Source: an uncultured Hyphomicrobiales bacterium (GTDB lineage Bacteria; Pseudomonadota; Alphaproteobacteria; Rhizobiales; Rhizobiaceae). Taken from it: a DNA stretch of 24,699 bases. The notes under the pieces are model-generated. The model saw nothing but the letters and a program-made list of their open reading frames with translations. It was not told the DNA's origin and made no database searches. The position numbers and the translations under genes are program-made. The DNA is taken from NCBI GenBank assembly GCA_943914405.1, contig CALUBX010000025.1:1-24699 (forward strand), read 5' to 3'. Of this stretch, positions 1-6,684 are shown piece after piece. How positions within the stretch are numbered: the stretch's first letter is position 1; every line of letters begins with the position of its first letter.

Positions 1-1192
1 TGTTCAAGAGATCCACGAAGCGCTGCCCCGCCGCCCGGTGACGCTGCCGGTCGATAATGCCAGCCGAACTGCTGACAGCACCCATGTTGGCCATGACCAG
101 GTTGACGTCGACCGGCATCTTCACTGCCAGCCCTTGCGCCTTGCGGTCCTCGGAGAGATAGGCGATGCCAGCCTCTATGGCGCTGCGCGGGTCGGTGATG
201 GTCAAGTCGCGGCCGTTGAGCGTGATGGTGCCTGCATCGAAGGTATCTGCGCCGAAGATGGCGCGTGCCACCTCCGTGCGGCCAGCCCCCATCAGCCCCG
301 CAAAGCCCAGAATCTCTCCGCGGCGAATATCGAAAGAAATGTCGGAGAAGACACCGCGGCGGGAAAGTCCTCGCACGGAGAAGATCACCTCTTCCGACGG
401 AAGGCGGGTGGGTTCCGGGAACTTCTCCTCCAGAGAGCGTCCCACCATGCGCGCGACGATGTCATCGATGGTAATGTCGTTGAAATTGTCGGTGGAGATG
501 TAGCGCCCGTCACGCAGTATTGTCACGCGATCGACAATGGCGGCCATTTCGTCCAGCCGGTGCGAGATGTAGACAATGCCGGTGCCGGATGCCTTCAGAT
601 CGCGGATGACCCGGAAGAGAAGCTGCGCCTCCTGCTCCGTCAAGGAAGATGTCGGTTCATCCATGATGAGAACGGTTGCGTTGAGGGACAGCGCCTTTGC
701 GATCTCGACCATCTGGCACTGGGCAACCGACAGGCTCCGCACCTGGCGCGCGGGGTCTATGTCAACACCAAGCCGGTCAAGGCAGCGACGCGCATCGGCC
801 AGCAGCTTTTTGCGGTCGACGAGCCACCCGCGCCGCGGCTCCCGCGCCAAGTAGATGTTTTCCGCAACCGAAAGATGCGGAACGAGATTCAGTTCCTGAT
901 GGATGATCGCGATGCCGGCCGCTTCCGACTGCAGGGTCGAAGTGAACTGCACGGGAGTGCCATTATAGACAATGCTGCCACCGTCCGGCTGATACACCCC
1001 GCTGATGATCTTCATCAGGGTGGATTTGCCGGCTCCGTTTTCCCCGCAAACCGCATGCACCTCGCCGGCACGCAGATCGAAATGCACATTGGACAGAGCC
1101 TTGACGCCCGGGAATTCCTTCGAGACATCATCGAGCCGAAGCAGCACGCGTGCTGCGTCCAAATCTCGGACCTCCGCCCGCACTCCTCCCAT
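1..1192 (-). CDS. Sugar ABC transporter ATP-binding protein, RbsA/MglA/XylG type (partial, C-terminus beyond left edge)
   Basis: Cytoplasmic ATPase that energises import of a monosaccharide or polyol through a CUT2-type ABC transporter; its binding protein and permease are presumably beyond the left edge. The 397 residues visible contain two fused nucleotide-binding domains. The first has Walker A GENGAGKST at about 50-58, an LSVAQ signature at about 154, Walker B VLIMDEPT at about 174 and the switch His in ISHRLDE at about 209. The second begins near 270 and has the degenerate Walker A GLMGAGRTE (Lys replaced by Arg), which is normal for this family. Family members are about 500 residues, so roughly 100 are missing. 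The ATG at 1192 was chosen because GAGGAG lies 6 nt upstream. It is transcribed away from the GntR gene, which very likely controls it. Sugar specificity cannot be read from the ATPase. Confidence 0.95.
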   Translation of the reverse strand, partial: MGGVRAEVRDLDAARVLLRLDDVSKEFPGVKALSNVHFDLRAGEVHAVCGENGAGKSTLMKIISGVYQPDGGSIVYNGTPVQFTSTLQSEAAGIAIIHQELNLVPHLSVAENIYLAREPRRGWLVDRKKLLADARRCLDRLGVDIDPARQVRSLSVAQCQMVEIAKALSLNATVLIMDEPTSSLTEQEAQLLFRVIRDLKASGTGIVYISHRLDEMAAIVDRVTILRDGRYISTDNFNDITIDDIVARMVGRSLEEKFPEPTRLPSEEVIFSVRGLSRRGVFSDISFDIRRGEILGFAGLMGAGRTEVARAIFGADTFDAGTITLNGRDLTITDPRSAIEAGIAYLSEDRKAQGLAVKMPVDVNLVMANMGAVSSSAGIIDRQRHRAAGQRFVDLLN

Positions 1193-1234
1193 CGCGATCT
1201 CCTCTTCGCGCGAAAGCCTCTCGCTTCCTGCTGC

Positions 1235-1249
1235 ATTGGTAAAACCGAC
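1235..1249 (+). promoter_or_regulatory. Operator-like site 1 (ATTGGTAAAACCGAC)
   Basis: Copy of the motif ATTGGTmAArCC found three times around the divergent start region. TGGT and ACC half-sites are the general form bound by FadR-subfamily GntR repressors (half-sites of the type TGGT/ACCA). It overlaps the predicted -10 of the sugar ABC operon and lies exactly 21 bp (two helical turns) from site 2. Confidence 0.5.
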
Positions 1250-1264
1250 CCCTATATTGGTCAA
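1236..1264 (-). promoter_or_regulatory. Candidate promoter of the sugar ABC operon
   Basis: On the minus strand, TTGACC (1264-1259) is followed after 17 nt by TACCAA (1241-1236), a plausible -35/-10 pair ending about 45 nt before the rbsA-like start codon. The two hexamers lie inside the two GntR-like operator copies, so repressor binding would block both promoter elements. The -10 match is weak and this remains a prediction. Confidence 0.4.
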
Positions 1265-1270
1265 GCCAAT
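1256..1270 (+). promoter_or_regulatory. Operator-like site 2 (ATTGGTCAAGCCAAT)
   Basis: Near-palindrome with perfect 5-bp arms ATTGG/CCAAT. It overlaps the predicted -35 of the leftward sugar ABC promoter and lies just upstream of the TTGACA element of the rightward regulator promoter. Fourteen bases (1258-1271) recur exactly as the reverse complement at 1342-1355. Probably bound by the adjacent GntR/FCD protein. Confidence 0.55.
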
Positions 1271-1273
1271 TTT

Positions 1274-1303
1274 TTGACAAAGCCGGCGGTGTCGTGCTTC
1301 TAT
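1274..1303 (+). promoter_or_regulatory. Candidate promoter of the GntR/FCD regulator gene
   Basis: A consensus TTGACA (1274-1279) is followed after 18 nt by TTCTAT (1298-1303). Transcription would begin near 1310 and give a short leader before the TTG start at 1349. The -35 hexamer is a perfect match and the -10 is approximate. Confidence 0.35.
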
Positions 1304-1341
1304 GCTTGAGGACGAGGATGTGCCGCTGACGCAGGGTGGGA

Positions 1342-1357
1342 AATTGGCTTGACCACG
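1342..1357 (-). promoter_or_regulatory. Operator-like site 3, overlapping the regulator's start codon
   Basis: AATTGGCTTGACCA at 1342-1355 is the exact reverse complement of 1258-1271 within site 2. It covers the TTG start codon of the GntR gene, so binding there would obstruct early transcription or looping with sites 1 and 2 could give autoregulation. A 14-bp exact inverted copy in this small region is unlikely by chance. Confidence 0.5.
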
Positions 1358-2029
1358 ATCATCGATAACAGGCGCCTGTATCAGCAGATTGCCGACCGGG
1401 TCAGACTGCTGATCCAGGATGGCGACTACGCTCCCGGGGCGCGGCTACCGGCAGAGAGGGAGTTGGCGCAGCAACTGGGGGTATCGCGACCTTCGCTGCG
1501 CGAGGCGCTGATCGCGCTGGAAATCGAGGGCGCAATCGAAATCCGCATGGGATCGGGGATCTATGTCCTGTCCCTCGGCAAGCCTGTACCGGCCCCATTG
1601 GCGCTTGGGGAAAGCCCCACGGAACTGATGGAGGCGCGCGCAACGATCGAGAGCGCCATCATTCTTCGGGCCGCGGGCGTGATCGGCGACCGGACATTGA
1701 AGAACCTGCGCGCCATCCTCACCTCGATGAGGATCGAGATCGAACAGGGCCGCAAACCGATCGAGCAGGATCGCCAGTTTCACCTGACGATTGCAGAACT
1801 GCCCGGCAACGGGATACTGGCAAAGATCGTGGCCAATCTGTTCGACGAGCGCCATAGCCCGATGTCCGACCGCATCCGTGGACGCTTCGAGACACCACAG
1901 ACTTGGGCATTCGCGCTGGCAGAACATGAAACTATCCTTGCCGCTCTCGAGGCCCGAAATCCGGTGGCGGCGCAAGCCGCCATGTATTCCCACCTCGCTG
2001 CATCCGGACGCCGATGGCTCGAGAGTTGA
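1349..2029 (+). CDS. GntR-family transcriptional regulator, FadR subfamily (FCD domain)
   Basis: Predicted sugar-responsive DNA-binding regulator of the divergent ABC transporter. Residues 9-75 form the GntR winged helix-turn-helix, with the family hallmarks PGARLPAERELAQQLGVSR and SLREALIALEIEG followed by the wing GSGIYV. Residues about 95-220 match the all-helical FCD ligand-binding domain, including the FHLTIAE helix and a late EHETILAALEARN helix that normally carry ligand- or metal-binding residues. At 226 residues the length is normal. The start is TTG, chosen because AGGGTGGG lies about 8 nt upstream and the winged helix begins immediately after it. An operator-like sequence spans this start codon, consistent with autoregulation. 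The effector is unknown. Confidence 0.9.
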   Translation: MTTIIDNRRLYQQIADRVRLLIQDGDYAPGARLPAERELAQQLGVSRPSLREALIALEIEGAIEIRMGSGIYVLSLGKPVPAPLALGESPTELMEARATIESAIILRAAGVIGDRTLKNLRAILTSMRIEIEQGRKPIEQDRQFHLTIAELPGNGILAKIVANLFDERHSPMSDRIRGRFETPQTWAFALAEHETILAALEARNPVAAQAAMYSHLAASGRRWLES

Positions 2030-2162
2030 TCCGGAGACGACCGATCGGCAAGCAAACCCGTCCGACCGAAGAAATTACTTATTAATCGGATCCTGATTGT
2101 ATGGTGGAGGCGTACCACAGGGGGAGGCTCGCCTGCCGGCGGCCGAAACGACAGGATGACCG

Positions 2163-4019
2163 ATGAGATTGGCGAGCAATCCGGAGGATCAGGAAGAGAC
2201 GGATAGCGCCCGGGCCTCGGCTCCGGCTCTGCAGGCCGCTATTCCGATCGTCCACCGGGGCGCCGTGGCCTTGTATCAGCCTCCCCATCCCGAAAGCCGT
2301 CCAGGCGACATTGCGGTGCTGCTCGTGAGCCCCTGGGGATTCGAAGAAATCTGCACGCGGAAGTTCTGGCGCGCAACGGCCGAAGAGTTGGCCGCGCGCG
2401 GAGTAGCCAGCCTTCGGTTCGACTATCCCGGAACCGGAGATGCGGCCGATGCGACGACATCCGACTGGCGGCCAGGTTGCTGGCTCGACGCCGTGGCACA
2501 CCACTACCAACTGTTGAAAACGCTTTCCGGATGCCAAAGGATTATCCTTGTAGGGCAAGGAATTGGCGCGGCCCTGGCCTATGAGGCATCAGTCGATATC
2601 GAAGGTCTGGCCGGCCTTGCGCTGCTGGCCCCGGTTCTGGATGGCCGCTCCTATCTGCGCGAACTTTCCGTTTGGTCCCGCATGAGCGAGCCGCTGACGG
2701 CCAATATCGCCGAAGGTTACCTCGTGCTTGGGGGCGAGGTCGTCGCCAAACCCATGACGGACGATATTCGCGGGCTGAAGATCAAAGCTCGCAAGCTGCC
2801 GGCGCCTGTGTTCCTGGCACCGAGAGAGGAGCAAGCGTCAGCCGCCGAACTCTGCGAACAGCTAGAAGCGCTCGGCGTCTCCGTTCGCAAACGCACTTTT
2901 GACGAATACCAGGCTTTGGTCTCCAATCTGACCTTGCAAGCCGTTCCGCAGGGCCTGCTTTGCGACCTCGCGGACTGGGTGGACAAGCTCGGCGGCAGAC
3001 ACGCCGGAACTGGAACCATTGCTGCGCAGTTGCCGAAGCATGCCGTACTACACGGAGAAAGCTTCACGGAAACGCACCTGCGCTTCGAGTCGGACCGTCT
3101 TTATGGGATCCTCTGCGAGCCCAAAACCAAGACACCCGGAAGAGGCAGCGTCATCCTGCTGAGCCCGTCATACGAGAGGGCGGCCGGATGGGGCCGAAGC
3201 TACGTGAAGCTCTCCCGAGATCTAGCTCGGCAGGGCATCTGCTCACTTCGGTTCGACATGGCCAATGTCGGCGACAGCCCGCCGCGAAAGGGAGCGCCTG
3301 AACAGGTTCTCTATACGGACACTCAGCAGGCGGATGTGGGCGCCGCTATCGATCTGATGCAAGAGCGCTGCCCGGGTCCGATCATGGTAGCCGGCCGATG
3401 CAGTGGCGCCTATCTCGCTTTCCGCACGCTCCTCGGCGAGGAACGGCTGGCCGGAGCCGTGGTCGGGAATGCCTATACGCTCAAATGGGACCCGCGTCAG
3501 AGCCTAGAGGACCTGCTGCGCTTCGTCCCGCAACCGTTAAACCGCTATACGACAAAGATCTTCACAATCCATACCTGGCGGAAGATCCTCGCCGGCGAAG
3601 TTGCCCTGCGGCAAGGCCTCATCAATCTGTCTAGACAGGTGTTTCAGAAGATGATGGCAAAGCTCGGGCCGGCATTGACGCGATATGGGCTGAACGTCGG
3701 TAACGCTGATACGGTCCACGCGGCGGTGTCCTCGGTTCTGTCGCGTAAGGCAGCGTTGACCTTTCTCTATACGGAAGGCGATATCGGGCTGGACTATTTC
3801 CGAAGCCATTTCGATATCGAAGAAGACGGTCTTCGTGGCTTCTCCGGCGCCCGCTTCCGCCTCATCGAGAATGCCGAGCACAATATGTTGACCCCGCAGG
3901 CGCGGGAGATTTTTCAGGACGAGATCGTTTCCATGGTCAGGGCAATCAGCGCCAACGTTCCAGTAACTGAAGCGGGCGTTGCCGGCGAGACGACCCACGG
4001 GCTGGAGCGAGCTTCTTGA
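2163..4019 (+). CDS. Two-domain alpha/beta-hydrolase protein of a polysaccharide locus
   Basis: A 618-residue protein made of two consecutive alpha/beta-hydrolase domains (about 25-275 and 300-595). Both have the strand and turn that follow the oxyanion region (SPWGFEE at 56; SPSYERA at 334) and the SLRFD(Y/M) strand that typically precedes a GxGDS-like turn. In domain 1 the nucleophile elbow reads GQGIG (131-135), with Gly where Ser is expected and no evident C-terminal catalytic His, so it is probably inactive. In domain 2 the elbow reads GRCSG (411-415), with Cys413 at the nucleophile position, Asp540 in YTEGD and His573 in AEHNM completing a possible Cys-Asp-His triad. Cys elbows are known in dienelactone hydrolases and, as I recall, in exosortase-A-associated hydrolase 1. 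ATG at 2163 has AGGA 6 nt upstream. Its stop overlaps the deacetylase start, so it probably acts on acyl or other substituents of the same polymer. Substrate unknown. Confidence 0.8.
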   Translation: MRLASNPEDQEETDSARASAPALQAAIPIVHRGAVALYQPPHPESRPGDIAVLLVSPWGFEEICTRKFWRATAEELAARGVASLRFDYPGTGDAADATTSDWRPGCWLDAVAHHYQLLKTLSGCQRIILVGQGIGAALAYEASVDIEGLAGLALLAPVLDGRSYLRELSVWSRMSEPLTANIAEGYLVLGGEVVAKPMTDDIRGLKIKARKLPAPVFLAPREEQASAAELCEQLEALGVSVRKRTFDEYQALVSNLTLQAVPQGLLCDLADWVDKLGGRHAGTGTIAAQLPKHAVLHGESFTETHLRFESDRLYGILCEPKTKTPGRGSVILLSPSYERAAGWGRSYVKLSRDLARQGICSLRFDMANVGDSPPRKGAPEQVLYTDTQQADVGAAIDLMQERCPGPIMVAGRCSGAYLAFRTLLGEERLAGAVVGNAYTLKWDPRQSLEDLLRFVPQPLNRYTTKIFTIHTWRKILAGEVALRQGLINLSRQVFQKMMAKLGPALTRYGLNVGNADTVHAAVSSVLSRKAALTFLYTEGDIGLDYFRSHFDIEEDGLRGFSGARFRLIENAEHNMLTPQAREIFQDEIVSMVRAISANVPVTEAGVAGETTHGLERAS

Positions 4020-4771
4020 GCCCCTTCCCCGCCCTGCATGCGGCAGACAATCTGCTGCTGCGCCATGTCTTCAGCCCCCGGATCGAGGTTCGTCCGAACC
4101 GCTCGATCGTCAGCTTCACCTTCGACGACATCCCGGCTTCCGCGGCCTCGCAAGGAGCCGACATTCTCGATCGACACGGCGTGAGAGGCACGTTCTACGT
4201 CGCCGGCAGCCTGATCGAGCGCGGCGAAGAGGCGGGCTATGCCGATATTGCGGCTCTGCGTAAGTTGTCCAAGAACGACCATGAAATCGGGTGCCATACT
4301 TACAGCCATTCAGGTCTTCGCAGCCTCAACGCCTCGCAGGCGGCCCATGATCTGGAGGAGAATGAAGCCTTCATCTCGCGTCTTTCGGAGGGCGCTAGTG
4401 CTACGAACTTCGCCTACCCTTTTAACAAGGGAACCTTGTCCGCCCTGCCGGCCCTTCGATCCAGATTTCGGTCAGCGCGCGGAGGGCGCAGAGGCATCAA
4501 CCGCGGCTCGGTCCCCGCCTTCCAACTCAGCGGCGTGGAAATCGCGCAGCCTGAAGCGCGGGATCTGGCAGACTGGCTTTCAGATGCTGCCGCAAATCCC
4601 GGATGGCTCATCTACTTCACACATGATGTCTCGAACAGCCCAAGCCAATACGGTGCTCTGCCGGATACACTGGAACGGCTGGTGTCCACCGCATTGGAGC
4701 TAGGGCTGGATGTGCTGACGGTCGATGCCGCGCTCGATCGCCTCGGCACGCCCCGCGCCCCCTCGCTTTAA
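4016..4771 (+). CDS. Polysaccharide deacetylase family protein (NodB-like, CE4)
   Basis: Predicted metal-dependent de-N- or de-O-acetylase of 251 residues. The NodB motifs are visible: TFDD (35-38, catalytic base and metal Asp), HTYSH (94-98, the two metal-binding His), FAYPF (132-136, groove motif 3) and FTH (201-203, motif 5 His). No signal peptide or membrane segment is evident, so it may act in the cytoplasm on a lipid-linked or nucleotide-linked intermediate rather than on exported polymer. The start is a TTG inside the sequence TTGA that also contains the hydrolase stop, giving a 4-nt overlap and probable translational coupling; GGAG lies about 8 nt upstream. Its stop codon overlaps that of the convergent GT2 gene in a shared TTAA. 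Substrate unknown. Confidence 0.88.
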   Translation: MSPFPALHAADNLLLRHVFSPRIEVRPNRSIVSFTFDDIPASAASQGADILDRHGVRGTFYVAGSLIERGEEAGYADIAALRKLSKNDHEIGCHTYSHSGLRSLNASQAAHDLEENEAFISRLSEGASATNFAYPFNKGTLSALPALRSRFRSARGGRRGINRGSVPAFQLSGVEIAQPEARDLADWLSDAAANPGWLIYFTHDVSNSPSQYGALPDTLERLVSTALELGLDVLTVDAALDRLGTPRAPSL

Positions 4772-5736
4772 CAGATGCCCGGGATCATCAGCGTCAGCAC
4801 AATTCCATTGCTGCGAAGGTAGGAGTTGACGAGGGTCCGATAAAGCGCCTTTGGCATGAAGCTTCGCACCGCCTGGCGCGCCACGACCCGCCAGGGAACT
4901 CCAGCCAGCATCCACCCGACCAAAAGATCGCGGATAACAGTCAGTGGCTGGCGATGAGCCAGGTAATTGGCCAGGACGGTCACACGGTAGCCGCGCTCGA
5001 TGCGCTTTGGCAGCTTTCCACGCATCTTGCGCAGCCAGACAAAGGGTGAGTCGGAGCTCGGCTCCTGGGACAGACGCGCATGACCACTGACATCGCTCCA
5101 AAGCGTCAGCGGCTTTTCGATCATCTTGAACCGTAGGCCTGCGCGGTAGAGACGGTAGCAGAAGTCCGGGTCCTCGACATGGCGCAATTCGGTGTCGAAC
5201 TGCACCTCGTCCGTGATCTTTCGCGGGATCACGAGGGTGGACGTGGGAATAAACTGGTTGTGGATAAACAAGTAGTCACCCATGTCCTCGTCCGGCAGGA
5301 TTCCGCGATCAGGCCGAACCCAGTAGCGGCCGACGCCACGATCGACATAGGACAGGGTATAGACGCCGATATTGGGCGTTTCGCTCAGCACCTTTTCGGT
5401 CTCGGCAAGCTTTTCCGGAAGAAACAGGTCGTCGGAATCCAAATAGACGACATAACGCCCCGAGGCCAGGCTCGCTCCGGTATTGCGGGCCGAGCTTGCG
5501 CCGCCGTTGTCCTGACGGAAATACTTCAGCCGCGGATCGCCATAGCTCGCGACCAGTTTGGCGAGTTCAGCCGAATCCTTCGAGCCATCGTCGATGACGA
5601 GGCACTCGAAGTTTTGGAATGTCTGCGCCAGAACGGATTTCAGCGTCTTGTCGATAATCTTCGCCCTGTTGTAGGCGGGGATGACAACGGAGAAAAAGGG
5701 ACTTTGTCCGGAGGAATGACTTGTTTCTACGGTCAT
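4768..5736 (-). CDS. Glycosyltransferase family 2 protein
   Basis: Predicted cytoplasmic, membrane-associated transferase of 322 residues that adds a sugar from a nucleotide donor to the growing repeat unit. The GT-A fold is clear: FSVVIPAYNRA at the N-terminus (about 15-25), LVIDDGSKD (47-54), NGGASSARNTG (78-88), the DxD metal and donor site YLDSDD (98-103) and the acceptor-side VEDPDF motif near residue 200. The open frame extends 40 codons further upstream, but that part lies inside the WecG-like gene. The ATG at 5736 overlaps the upstream stop (ATGA) and has GAGAG nearby, so it is preferred. Donor sugar and linkage cannot be predicted. It runs convergent to the deacetylase gene. Confidence 0.9.
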   Translation of the reverse strand: MTVETSHSSGQSPFFSVVIPAYNRAKIIDKTLKSVLAQTFQNFECLVIDDGSKDSAELAKLVASYGDPRLKYFRQDNGGASSARNTGASLASGRYVVYLDSDDLFLPEKLAETEKVLSETPNIGVYTLSYVDRGVGRYWVRPDRGILPDEDMGDYLFIHNQFIPTSTLVIPRKITDEVQFDTELRHVEDPDFCYRLYRAGLRFKMIEKPLTLWSDVSGHARLSQEPSSDSPFVWLRKMRGKLPKRIERGYRVTVLANYLAHRQPLTVIRDLLVGWMLAGVPWRVVARQAVRSFMPKALYRTLVNSYLRSNGIVLTLMIPGIC

Positions 5737-6491
5737 CGCGAATCTCTCAACATCCAGAAGGTGGCAATCGGGTTGGTGGAAAGGTAGCGCCACAGCAGCT
5801 TGTTGGGCTTCGTGATCATCCTGTGGAACCATTCGAAGCCGTAGCGCTGCATCCATTTCGGCGCCCGCCGGTACTGGCCGGTTGCGAAGTTGAAACAGCC
5901 ACCGCAGGTGATGATCCAGCTGCAGGACAATTGGTCCCGTGCACGGACGCTGAAGGTCTGCTCAAGAGGCTTGCCCAATCCGACCCAGAGAATGTCGGCC
6001 CCGCTCTGCTCAATTTTCTGGAGAACTGCCGCCTCTTCCGCCCGCGAAAAATAGCCGTGGTGCCGTCCGGCGATTTTCAGCTTTGGAAACATTTGCAAAA
6101 GGCGCTTGGCGCATGCCGCATTGGTCGCTTCGTCCGCGCCTAGCAGAAAGAACGACACTTGAGCCTGCGACGCCCTTGCCGCGTATTCGAGCAACATGTC
6201 GGTAGTCGCCGTCCTTTCGCGGATCGGCTGGGCGCAGAGCATGCGTGACGCAAAAACCACCGACTGGCCGTCCGCATGGATGAGGTCTGCCGACTGGAGC
6301 GCCTCCCGATAGTGACGATCCGAATGGAAGAGGCTGATGGCGTGACCGTTGATGTCGAACAAAAGCCTGGGCCGAACTGGCGCTGCATCGCTCTGCTTCA
6401 GGTTTGCACGAACCTGCGCGAACACGAAATCCTCGAGATCATCGCGCCCCATGGTTGTGGTGGATATTCCCGCTACAATCGCCTCGGTCAT
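5733..6491 (-). CDS. WecG/TagA/CpsF family glycosyltransferase (GT26)
   Basis: Predicted transferase of 252 residues that adds a sugar (ManNAc, ManNAcA, glucose or similar in known members) to an undecaprenyl-diphosphate-linked first sugar on the inner membrane face. Family features in order are LIHADGQSVVFASR (70-83, Asp74 being the expected catalytic residue), FLLGADE (about 115), LWVGLGKPLEQ (about 168), CGGCFNFATG and the C-terminal RAPKWMQRYGFEWFHRM segment that mediates membrane attachment. Length is normal. The stop overlaps the GT2 start by 4 nt, so the two act as one unit and probably add early sugars of the repeat. GAGGA lies immediately against the ATG, an unusually short spacing, but no better in-frame start is seen. 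Confidence 0.93.
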   Translation of the reverse strand: MTEAIVAGISTTTMGRDDLEDFVFAQVRANLKQSDAAPVRPRLLFDINGHAISLFHSDRHYREALQSADLIHADGQSVVFASRMLCAQPIRERTATTDMLLEYAARASQAQVSFFLLGADEATNAACAKRLLQMFPKLKIAGRHHGYFSRAEEAAVLQKIEQSGADILWVGLGKPLEQTFSVRARDQLSCSWIITCGGCFNFATGQYRRAPKWMQRYGFEWFHRMITKPNKLLWRYLSTNPIATFWMLRDSR

Positions 6492-6573
6492 TCCTCATGC
6501 CCTGCTATCTGTCGACAGGTTTTTGCGGAATGTGTCCTAGCAGCAATCATATTTGCCCGCGCTGATAAACGCT

Positions 6574-6609
6574 GGTTAAGCCTAATAGATTGGATTTTAA
6601 GCATTAACC
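6574..6609. promoter_or_regulatory. Imperfect inverted repeat in the divergent glycosyltransferase / chain-length promoter region
   Basis: The 193-bp region 6492-6684 between the divergent genes is noticeably AT-richer than its surroundings. It contains GGTTAAGC (6574-6581) facing GCATTAACC (6601-6609), with three TTAA tetramers inside 32 bp, plus a 10-bp palindrome CTGTCGACAG at 6509-6518. It is the only place for promoters of both polysaccharide units. No confident -35/-10 pair was found, and the binding protein is unknown. Confidence 0.3.
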
Positions 6610-6684
6610 ACTCTGATACGAAGTACATGCAATAATTCGGAAGCAGTGCATATATCTGCTGCTCCAGCATGAGGCTTCGGTTCT

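Noticed and set aside
38..1309. Long plus-strand open frame of 423 codons
   Set aside because: It is antisense to the clear RbsA-type ATPase gene; its sequence matches no family and arises from GC-rich codon bias.
2030..2162. Promoter or terminator between the GntR gene and the two-domain hydrolase
   Set aside because: The gap contains an AT-rich patch (about 2072-2100) and a 4-bp-arm repeat GTGG/CCAC, but no -35/-10 pair or hairpin strong enough to report.
6488..6670. Possible 60-codon minus-strand gene just upstream of the WecG-like gene
   Set aside because: No Shine-Dalgarno, no recognisable motif, and it would fill the whole divergent promoter region.
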